A program made the position numbers and the translations under genes. From NCBI GenBank assembly GCA_020831765.1, contig JAFIFY010000031.1, positions 1-44,340 on the forward strand: a DNA stretch of 44,340 nucleotides, written 5' to 3'. Positions 37,882-44,340 of this stretch are shown piece after piece; the first letter of the stretch is position 1; each line of letters starts with the position of its first letter. The notes under the pieces were generated by a model, which saw only the letters and a program-made list of their open reading frames with translations, searched no databases and had not been told where the DNA came from. The stretch is from Phycisphaeraceae bacterium. GTDB taxonomy: Bacteria; Planctomycetota; Phycisphaerae; Phycisphaerales; Phycisphaeraceae.

Positions 37882-40800
37882 ACAGGCACACCGACGAGAC
37901 CCAGCCGGACACGCCACATCGCATCATCCGGGCCTCGGCGGGCACGGGCAAGACGTATACCCTTTCCGGTCAGTACGTCTCGCTGCTGAACCGTCAGGTC
38001 AAACCATCGCAGATTCTCGTGACCACGTTCACACGAAAGGCCGCGGGGCAGATTCTGGGCCGCATCCTGCTGCGCCTGGCCGAGGCCGGACTCGATTCGA
38101 AGGCGGCCAAGCGCCTTGGCGGTGAGATCGGGGACGGCACGTTCAACCCGAAGCGCGGCGGCGAGTTGCTCGAACAGTTGGCCCGATCGATTCATCGACT
38201 GAACATCGGCACGCTGGACAGCTTCTTTTATTCCATCGTGCGGATGTTCCGGCTTGAACTGGGATTGCCCGGCCAGGTTCGCATTATGGAGCCGGATGAC
38301 CCCACCGCACGCGCGATCCGCACCGAGGCCATCGGCCTGATGCTCGGCGGACAGAAGCGCGATGTTCTGATGCACCTGATGCAAAGACTGTTTCACGGCG
38401 CGACGAATCGGGGGATCAGTTGGAAGATTGATCAATGGGTCGTGGAAACCGGCCGACTGTTCATCGAAGCGCCCCAGGAGGAGTACTGGACCCGCTATCC
38501 CAGCGAGCCGGAGCAATTCGAGACGACGATCGAACAGCTCAAGCACGCCATCGAGTCGCAGGCATCGAACGTGGATGATGGCCGGTTGGCAAAGGCGTTG
38601 AACAAACTGGCCGAGAGGGTCGAACAGGGGGACTGGGTCGCCCTGATGGACGATGGCCTGATGAAGAAGGCCGGCGCCGGCGATTGGACCTACCACCGCA
38701 AACCGTTGCCCAAGCCGATTGTCGAGTCGCTTGGCGATCTGCATGACCTCGTGGCGCGATATGAACTGGCCGGGGTCGGACGGCGCGTGCATGCGATGTG
38801 GGAACTGCTTGGATGGACGCAGGCTCAGATCGATCGCCTGCACCTGGGGCGCGGGGTACTGGAATTCGAGGACCTGCTGCGGTTGCTTGCCGAGCGGTGG
38901 ACCGGCCTGGAACACCGATTGGACGATCTTTCGTACCGCCTTGATTCACGGATTCGCCATCTGCTTCTTGATGAGTTCCAGGATACGAGCGTGCCGCAGT
39001 GGCGGGTGCTTGCGCCGATCGCCGAGGAGATCACCTCCGGGGAATCCCAAGGCGATCCGGTTCCACGGACGCTGTTTGCCGTGGGCGACATGAAACAGGC
39101 GATCTACGGCTGGCGGGGCGGGTGCGCGGCGATCTTCGATCATCTGGAGTCATCGCTTCACCTTCCGGCATCCGTCAGGGAATCGCTGGTCAAGTGCTTT
39201 CGCTGTTCGCCGGTGGTGCTCAGTGCCGTGGATGCCCTGTTCAAGGATCTGCCTGAGAATGCGGGCATTCGCGAGGCCTCCCTGCCTCTGTTCGAGGCGT
39301 GGTCGAAGGCCTTCGAGCCGCACCAGGCCGCGGATGAGCATCAGCCCGGTTATGTGCATCTGTGTACCAGTCCGGTCGTTGATGAGGAAGAAACCAGCGG
39401 CGAATCCGGCGGACCCGAGGTCCAGGGTGGTGGTTCGGAGGAGGTCGATGACCATCTGGAGTTCGCGGCCGGGTACATCGCCAAGCTGGCCGCCGCGCAT
39501 CCGTATCGTTCGATCGGTGTGCTGGTGAATCGGAATGAGATGGCCAAGGACCTGATCGTTGCGCTTCGCCGCCGGGATATCGCGGCCAGCGGTGAATCCG
39601 GCTCATCGGTGGGGGATGACCCGGCCGTGCAACTGGTGCTGTCGGTGTTTCGCCTGGCCGAACATCCCGGCGATACGGCTTCGGCGTGGCTATTGATGCG
39701 AAGTGCGATGGCGGATTGGGTTGGACTGGAGGCCGCTCCGGGGCGCTCGCTTCCCGGTCGCCGCCGGATCGAGTCGGTCTCACGCAGGCTCCGCGACCGA
39801 ATCGGCCGCCAGGGTGCCGCGGAAGTCGCGGCTGATTTCATCATCGAGCTTCGCAAGCGATGCGAGCCACGCTCGCTGACACGACTGGACCAGGTGCTCA
39901 CCATGATCGAGCGGTATTCAGCACGGGGGGATACCCGGCTGATGCAACTGGTGGAGTATCTGGAAAACGCCGCCGTCGAGGAAGGCAGCGCGGCCATGCT
40001 GCGGGTGATGACGATTCATAAGGCCAAGGGTCTTGAGTTTGATATCGTCGTGCTGCCCGAGCTTCAGCGGAAGATCACCTATATGTCCCAGGTCGGCCTG
40101 CTGGCCGATCGCCCGGACCCGACCGGGCCGATTCGCGGAATATACGATGCCTCCAACGCCCCGTTGCGCGCGGCGTTCGAGCCCGCGGAACGGGCCTACC
40201 AGCAGCAGCTTGAATCGCGCGTGCGCGACAGTCTTTGCGCCCTTTATGTCGCGATGACACGGGCGCGCTACGCACTGCACATGTTGATCAAGCCGATCAT
40301 GCACACCAAGACGGGCATCTCGGCCATCGGCTGGTCCGATGATTCATCGGCGGCACTGCTGCGAAGGCGGTTTTCCACCTGGGCCGAGGATGAGCCGCCG
40401 GACGGCGATTGCGTCTTGTGGACATTGGGTGATCCGAACTGGGATCAATCGGCCGGATCATCGATCGATGGCCTCACCGCCGCGCCGGCCACGCTTGAGC
40501 GCATCGATCCGAAAAGCTTCCGCAAATCGGACAACCGGCGGCGACGTCGAGGTCTTGATTTTCTCAGCCCCTCACGCATGGAAGGCAAGGGGCGGCGAAC
40601 CGGTGGCGACCTGTTGGCCGTGTCGCGGGGAGGCATGGAATACGGCACGATTCTGCATCGCTGGTTCGAGATGATCGAGTTCTACGATGGCCCGACTTCA
40701 CTTCCGGCTCGTGAAGCGCTGCTGGCGGAGGCTGCGCGATTGGGCCTGGGTCGAAGCGCTGACGAGCTCGAGTCGATGGTCGAGCACTTCCATGCATGTT

Positions 40801-41186
40801 TCGAATCGCCCGCCGTTCAGCAGGCCTTTGGCGCTCCGGATGGTGAACATGAACTCTGGCGCGAGCGGCTGTTCGTCGTGATGCTGCCCGGCGGGTCCGG
40901 TGGCACGGGAGCCGGGAGCCGTCTTGTCCGTGGGCAGTTCGATCGAGTCGTGCTGGAACGGGCGGGCGGGCGCTGGCATCGGGCCACGATCATGGATTTC
41001 AAGACCGACCGCATCGGAACGCGGGGAGTCGGTCCCGTGGTCGAACACTATCGGCCACAGATGCAAAGCTATATCGATTGCGTTCGCCGGCTGGCCCCAT
41101 CAGATAGCACCCAGAAATTGAAGATCGTGGCGCGTCTGCTCTTTACCTCGACGGGCGAACTGGTGGATGCCCATCGCGATGGCTGA
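37878..41186 (+). CDS. addA: AddA-like UvrD/Rep helicase-nuclease
   Basis: A 1102-residue superfamily 1 helicase with a C-terminal nuclease, forming a recombination nuclease with the AddB-like subunit. Motifs in order: Walker A ASAGTGKTYT (19-28), TTFTRKAA (Ia), LLLDEFQDTSVPQW (II, about 362), GDMKQAIYGWRGG (III), RVMTIHKAKGLEFD (V), and LYVAMTRARYAL (VI). The PD-(D/E)XK nuclease at the end has GQFDRVVLE and IMDFKTDR (about 1037), then HYRPQMQSYID. All catalytic residues are present. The ATG at 37878 overlaps the addB-like stop by four bases, ensuring balanced synthesis. Such a pair usually replaces RecBCD. It converges on the PhyH-family gene. Confidence 0.93.
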   Translation: MNRHTDETQPDTPHRIIRASAGTGKTYTLSGQYVSLLNRQVKPSQILVTTFTRKAAGQILGRILLRLAEAGLDSKAAKRLGGEIGDGTFNPKRGGELLEQLARSIHRLNIGTLDSFFYSIVRMFRLELGLPGQVRIMEPDDPTARAIRTEAIGLMLGGQKRDVLMHLMQRLFHGATNRGISWKIDQWVVETGRLFIEAPQEEYWTRYPSEPEQFETTIEQLKHAIESQASNVDDGRLAKALNKLAERVEQGDWVALMDDGLMKKAGAGDWTYHRKPLPKPIVESLGDLHDLVARYELAGVGRRVHAMWELLGWTQAQIDRLHLGRGVLEFEDLLRLLAERWTGLEHRLDDLSYRLDSRIRHLLLDEFQDTSVPQWRVLAPIAEEITSGESQGDPVPRTLFAVGDMKQAIYGWRGGCAAIFDHLESSLHLPASVRESLVKCFRCSPVVLSAVDALFKDLPENAGIREASLPLFEAWSKAFEPHQAADEHQPGYVHLCTSPVVDEEETSGESGGPEVQGGGSEEVDDHLEFAAGYIAKLAAAHPYRSIGVLVNRNEMAKDLIVALRRRDIAASGESGSSVGDDPAVQLVLSVFRLAEHPGDTASAWLLMRSAMADWVGLEAAPGRSLPGRRRIESVSRRLRDRIGRQGAAEVAADFIIELRKRCEPRSLTRLDQVLTMIERYSARGDTRLMQLVEYLENAAVEEGSAAMLRVMTIHKAKGLEFDIVVLPELQRKITYMSQVGLLADRPDPTGPIRGIYDASNAPLRAAFEPAERAYQQQLESRVRDSLCALYVAMTRARYALHMLIKPIMHTKTGISAIGWSDDSSAALLRRRFSTWAEDEPPDGDCVLWTLGDPNWDQSAGSSIDGLTAAPATLERIDPKSFRKSDNRRRRRGLDFLSPSRMEGKGRRTGGDLLAVSRGGMEYGTILHRWFEMIEFYDGPTSLPAREALLAEAARLGLGRSADELESMVEHFHACFESPAVQQAFGAPDGEHELWRERLFVVMLPGGSGGTGAGSRLVRGQFDRVVLERAGGRWHRATIMDFKTDRIGTRGVGPVVEHYRPQMQSYIDCVRRLAPSDSTQKLKIVARLLFTSTGELVDAHRDG

Positions 41187-41189
41187 TCC

Positions 41190-41212
41190 GGTTGGTCGCA
41201 GGCCGACCAATC
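41190..41212 (+). terminator. hairpin after addA
   Basis: GGTTGGTCG, loop CAGGC, CGACCAATC: a 9-bp stem with one G-T pair, starting three bases after the addA stop. No T-run follows, so it is a tentative terminator in the convergent gap. Confidence 0.4.
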
Positions 41213-41293
41213 AGGGTCAAGGATCGCGCTTCGCTGCTGGTTCGCGCATTGGATGTTGGCGGGCACCGCACATCGGATCGCGGGGACCATGGC

Positions 41294-42115
41294 TCAGTAC
41301 GCCGCGCGGGCCAGGTCCTGCTCGGTCAGTTCCTTGCCGTCCCACGCAAAGAGATTGTCGAAAAGCGCCTGAACGCGGGCGGACAGCTTGCCCTCGAGGC
41401 CCAGTTGGCGATACCACTGGCGATGTTCATCGACGATACCCTGACGCACGGGCTTTTCCGCGGCGGAGAGCGTGTAGTGAAAACTGCGCCGATTGGAGGT
41501 CGGATCGGCCTTGCCGCGATGCAGCGCCCGGCTGTGCATGAACAGGACATCGCCCGGCTCCAGGGGGCAGACCAGCTCGCCCGGCAGCGGGCCGACGCCG
41601 CGGCGGCAGGCTTCCAGTTCCACATCGTTCAGCGGTCGGCGGTGGGTTCCCGGAACGATGCGAAAGCTGCTGTCCGGGTTCAGCGCGGCGTTGAATTGAA
41701 GATAGTCCTGCGTTCCATCGGGCACGTACTGGTCCGTACGTCCATCACGGTGCCAATGCAGATCGTAGGTCAAGGTCAGGGGCGACCAGAGAATCTTCAA
41801 TCCACCGATGCGCAGGTTCGGCCCGACGATGCTCTGCACCGAAGTCAGCAATCGTTCGTTGTCCAGAAAATCGGTGTAGACCGGCTGGTAAAGGTCCGGG
41901 TGCAGCATGGAATTGCTTCGCCAGGGTTCCTTCTTGCCTTCGGAGCCATGAACGAAGCCGACGCCGTATTCTTCCTTCGGGTTGGCGCGGCAGACTTCGA
42001 CGGTGCGCTCGAACTCGACACGAAAGCGGCCCAGTTCCGATTCGGGCATGACGCCCTTGAGAACGACGTAGCCATCTTCAACAAATTGCTTCATTTCCTG
42101 GGCACTAAGCGGCAT
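41294..42115 (-). CDS. PhyH-family Fe(II)/2-oxoglutarate dioxygenase
   Basis: A 273-residue non-heme iron oxygenase of the phytanoyl-CoA dioxygenase family. Such enzymes hydroxylate lipids, halogenated or secondary metabolites while oxidising 2-oxoglutarate to succinate. The HxD iron ligands are in LHWHRDGRTD, the distal His is in SRALHRGKADP, and the Arg of NRRSFHYTLS is the probable 2-oxoglutarate anchor. The N-terminal FVEDGYVVLKGVMP is also typical. The substrate cannot be predicted. The ATG at 42115 has AAGGAG 8 bases upstream. No biosynthetic neighbours surround it, and nothing visible ties it to the prenyl-lipid genes elsewhere in the window. Confidence 0.9.
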   Translation of the reverse strand: MPLSAQEMKQFVEDGYVVLKGVMPESELGRFRVEFERTVEVCRANPKEEYGVGFVHGSEGKKEPWRSNSMLHPDLYQPVYTDFLDNERLLTSVQSIVGPNLRIGGLKILWSPLTLTYDLHWHRDGRTDQYVPDGTQDYLQFNAALNPDSSFRIVPGTHRRPLNDVELEACRRGVGPLPGELVCPLEPGDVLFMHSRALHRGKADPTSNRRSFHYTLSAAEKPVRQGIVDEHRQWYRQLGLEGKLSARVQALFDNLFAWDGKELTEQDLARAAY

Positions 42116-42474
42116 CGATCTGCTCCTTGATTATCTTGCGGTCGGTTCTCAGGTTGGTTTGGGGTTTGGCCGGGTTCGGGCATTGGGCCGGGGCTTCGAC
42201 TCCGGACCGATGGACACGCGGGGCAGGCCCACGTCACCCGATGCGGGTTGGTAATCGGTCTGTAAGTCCAGCGAGGCCGGTCGCCGACGGATTGCATGCC
42301 GGAATAACAGGATAGCGTCCCGATACTGAACGTTCCCGCCATTGTGGTAAAAAGCCGCGATTGGCAGACCGGCTTAAGGATTTTGCGCTCTGGAGCGGAC
42401 ACTCGACCGCATGGGAAGGCGGATTTTCGCTCTTGATCAGATCCAAAAGCGAGATTCAGGATCCGGGACACGGC
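42116..42474. other. 359-base intergenic region between phyH-like and HIT genes
   Basis: Both flanking genes are on the minus strand. Apart from the ribosome site of the dioxygenase gene (42123-42128, CTCCTT on the plus strand) I see no gene, RNA fold, repeat or clear promoter. Open frames on either strand lack coding character. Confidence 0.4.
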
Positions 42475-42897
42475 TTAGAGGGCATCGACAATGGATTGGC
42501 GAAGTTCGGCGGCTTCGGCGGGCTCCAGCTTTCCCGCGGGCCATTGAATTACAAGTCCGGCGTCGGATGAAGGCTTGGGGATCAGGTGGAAATGCACATG
42601 GCCGACGACCTGGTGCGCGGCCTTGCCGTTGTTCTGCAGGATGTTGTAGTCGCTCGTGCCGGTCACCCGGATCACGGCCCGCGCCAGGCGAGGCAGCACC
42701 GAAGCGCACGCCGCGGCATCCTCATCCGAAAGTTCTTCCAGTCGCGTTGCATGATTGAGGGGAATCACCAGCAGATGGCCGCGCGATAGCGGGCCGATAT
42801 CCAGGAAGGCCAGAACGCGATGGTCACGGTAAACCTCGTGACACGGGATATCGCCGGCGATGATCTTGCAGAAGAGGCAATCGGGGCTGCTGACCAT
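42475..42897 (-). CDS. HIT-family nucleotide hydrolase
   Basis: A 140-residue histidine-triad protein. The catalytic triad HVHFHLIPK lies about 40 residues from the C-terminus, preceded by the nucleotide-binding NNGKAAHQVVGH. The start carries CLFCKIIAGDIP, the common zinc-binding-type opening of HIT proteins. Members hydrolyse adenosine phosphoramidates or dinucleoside polyphosphates in the cytoplasm. The ATG at 42897 places the conserved CLFCKI six residues in; an upstream start at 42933 is possible but adds non-conserved residues. It diverges from the small membrane protein gene. Confidence 0.93.
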   Translation of the reverse strand: MVSSPDCLFCKIIAGDIPCHEVYRDHRVLAFLDIGPLSRGHLLVIPLNHATRLEELSDEDAAACASVLPRLARAVIRVTGTSDYNILQNNGKAAHQVVGHVHFHLIPKPSSDAGLVIQWPAGKLEPAEAAELRQSIVDAL

Positions 42898-42992
42898 GTT
42901 CAACAGGCTAGCTCTTGGGCAAGCGGAGAGCAATCCGGCCCACCGCCGATCTGACGGCGGCTGGCGGCCTTTGGGGATATGATTTGTGGCCT

Positions 42993-43262
42993 ATGGATGA
43001 CCTCCTGCTTCCTTTTAGCGTCTTCGGCCTGATCCTGCTGATCGTGCTGTTGGGCATGCTGGGGATGATCATGCTGGGCTTGCTCTTCAAGAGCTGGCGG
43101 CGCGGTCTTGGCGGCCCGAAGGTTCCGGATGAGCCGACCGCTGGCGCGGCCGATCCGTGGCAGGAAGCCGGGCGTCGGCTGGCCGCACCGGATTCTGAGA
43201 GCCTCGAAGACGAGCGTGGTGATGGAAATCCCCGGGGTTCCGGGGATTCCGGGGGGCGTTGA
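42993..43262 (+). CDS. small single-pass membrane protein
   Basis: An 89-residue protein with one long hydrophobic helix (residues 7-30, LLPFSVFGLILLIVLLGMLGM) followed by a basic anchor KSWRRG and a polar, disordered tail. No family is recognised. The ATG at 42993 directly precedes the helix. The last dozen codons are built on a TTCCGGGG repeat (GNPRGSGDSGGR). It may be a real small envelope protein; the evidence is composition and the helix only. Confidence 0.45.
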   Translation: MDDLLLPFSVFGLILLIVLLGMLGMIMLGLLFKSWRRGLGGPKVPDEPTAGAADPWQEAGRRLAAPDSESLEDERGDGNPRGSGDSGGR

Positions 43263-43399
43263 TCGGCCGCGCAAAACCGAATGTATGAGGGGCCGAATCG
43301 GGAAGAACGCCCAACGTGTCACCACTCCGGGGGTGCAAGCGCAACCTGAAACCGCCGACGACGGCCATATCTGTGCTGTAAACAGTTATCAAATAAGTG

Positions 43400-43440
43400 T
43401 TTGCGCATCTCTAACGCAAATCTAACAATCGCCGTATACT
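43400..43440 (+). promoter_or_regulatory. porin promoter with 11-bp direct repeats
   Basis: TATACT (43435-43440) is a good -10 about 95 bases before the porin start, but no -35 hexamer lies at the right distance. In its place are two TCTAAC copies (43410-43415 and 43421-43426) exactly 11 bases apart, the second ending 8 bases before the -10. An overlapping inverted repeat, TTTGCG ... CGCAAA (43400-43420), is also present. The 11-base period upstream of a -10 without a -35 is the layout of Pho-box promoters. Confidence 0.4.
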
Positions 43441-43535
43441 GCCCGGCCTAGATCGCCTGGCGATGGGTGTTCGGCCGCTGGGCGATATCGGTTTTCGGTT
43501 CCCGGCTCCCATGCCCAGGTTGCAGGAGAATGTCC

Positions 43536-44340
43536 GTGCCCAGAAGAGTTGCGTCCATGGCCCTAAGTGCATTTTTGTGCATGGCATTTCAGTCCAGTGG
43601 GGCTGCGGCATCCACGGCGGATGATGAGATCGAGTCACTTCGGCAGCGGATCGAGCAACTCGAAAAGCGCCTTGAGCAACTGACGGCGGAGAATGATCAC
43701 TGGCTGAGCGCCCGTCGGGCCGAAGACATTCGCGCGCTGGTGGATGAAGTCCTGGCCGACGCGGCGACGCGCCCGGCGCTATCCGACGGCGGATTCAGCG
43801 CGGGTCACGATGGCAGAAACTTTTTCCTGCGCGGCGGCGACAGCGTCCTTCGCCTGACCGGCCAGATACAAGCTCGTAGTGTGACCAGCTTCCGGGAGAG
43901 CGGCCCGACGACGACCGATCCCCGTTCGGCGGCCATCACGCATGGCAATGAAATCCGCCGTATGAAGCTGGGCTTTCGCGGCACGATTGATCTCGGACAG
44001 AAATTCGATTTCAACGTGGTGCTGGCACATGACCGCGCTACGGGCATCGCATTCCTCGAAGAGGCCAATGTCGCCACATCGATTTTCGATTCTCTGACGA
44101 TCTATGCCGGACGGATCAAGGCGCCCTTCGCCAAGGAAGAGTTGATCAGTTCCAGCCGACAGATGGCCGTGGATCGCAGCGCAGCGCTCAATACGTTTAC
44201 GGTGGGCTGGGTCGAAGGTATCGGGGCGCGGATCACGATTCCGGACGTGGATGCGGTCCGTTTCAACGTGATGGTCCATGATGGTCACGCGTCGGGCGCG
44301 GCGGGGCCCTCGGACAGCTCGCCGGGCCTGCGCGCCGACA
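43536..44340 (+). CDS. OprP/OprO-type porin, N-terminal part
   Basis: The frame is open to the window's end: 268 residues of an outer-membrane porin, incomplete at the 3' side. A signal peptide (basic PRRVAS, hydrophobic MALSAFLCMAF, cleavage near GAAA-ST) precedes a coiled-coil segment (IESLRQRIEQLEKRLEQL, about residues 30-55). The barrel then begins with SAGHDGRNFFLRGGDSVLRL, RRMKLGFRGTID, and FAKEELISSSRQMAVDRS, typical of the Porin_O_P (phosphate-selective porin) family. The N-terminal coiled coil is common in planctomycete and other diderm porins and probably trimerises or contacts peptidoglycan. GTG at 43536 is chosen because AGGAG lies 7 bases before it; ATG at 43530 is only one base from that site. 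Specificity for phosphate is not proven. Confidence 0.85.
   Translation, partial: MPRRVASMALSAFLCMAFQSSGAAASTADDEIESLRQRIEQLEKRLEQLTAENDHWLSARRAEDIRALVDEVLADAATRPALSDGGFSAGHDGRNFFLRGGDSVLRLTGQIQARSVTSFRESGPTTTDPRSAAITHGNEIRRMKLGFRGTIDLGQKFDFNVVLAHDRATGIAFLEEANVATSIFDSLTIYAGRIKAPFAKEELISSSRQMAVDRSAALNTFTVGWVEGIGARITIPDVDAVRFNVMVHDGHASGAAGPSDSSPGLRAD

Overview
The window is about 44 kb of G+C-rich bacterial chromosome. It looks like a diderm bacterium: there is an OprP/OprO-type porin, a lipopolysaccharide-core-type glycosyltransferase, a sigma-54 response regulator and an AddA/AddB-like nuclease pair. The gene mix and porin style fit a planctomycete of the Phycisphaerae type best. That placement is inference, because no rRNA or other decisive marker is present.

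Region 1 (1-3600) is a relic of a type III restriction-modification locus beside the 3' end of a tRNA-Gly(CCC) gene. The Mod and Res reading frames are joined by an internal deletion near 2005-2040, and a third gene (DUF4391-like) keeps only its C-terminal third. Region 2 (3600-11700) holds a convergent pair of membrane-protein genes (an acyltransferase-3-like protein and MarC), an ISAs1-family insertion sequence with recognisable terminal inverted repeats, an RLAN/RimK-type ATP-grasp ligase, and a sensorless histidine kinase with its NtrC-type regulator.

Region 3 (11700-24460) is a single minus-strand run of nine genes: purD, corA, a YghO-like GNAT protein, an OleC-like acyl-AMP ligase, HMG-CoA reductase, a UbiA-family prenyltransferase, a PEP-synthase/rifampin-phosphotransferase-like phosphohistidine enzyme, a DUF3419/BtaA-like aminocarboxypropyl transferase, and a phytol/dolichol-kinase-like membrane protein. 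The last five are tightly packed or overlapping and end at a 14-bp-stem hairpin. They look like an unassigned isoprenoid or membrane-lipid pathway and are the best candidate for a new system here.

Region 4 (24600-33100) has tRNA-Thr(GGU) with a strong terminator, then a plus-strand heme operon. It encodes a ferrochelatase fused to a divergent glutamyl-tRNA-reductase-like domain (the last and first enzymes of the C5 heme pathway in one chain), followed by HemN, HemE and HemY/HemG. Together these cover uroporphyrinogen III to protoheme. A family 2 glycosyltransferase follows.

Region 5 (33100-44340) has an M16 zinc protease and thioredoxin, divergent from a translationally coupled AddB/AddA-like recombination nuclease pair. 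After these come a PhyH-family dioxygenase, a HIT protein, a small membrane protein, and the start of an OprP-like porin behind a promoter with 11-bp-spaced direct repeats.

Across the window, short C-rich/G-rich tracts built on CCCCCGGAA recur inside unrelated genes and in a convergent intergenic gap. Several fit the G-quadruplex consensus.
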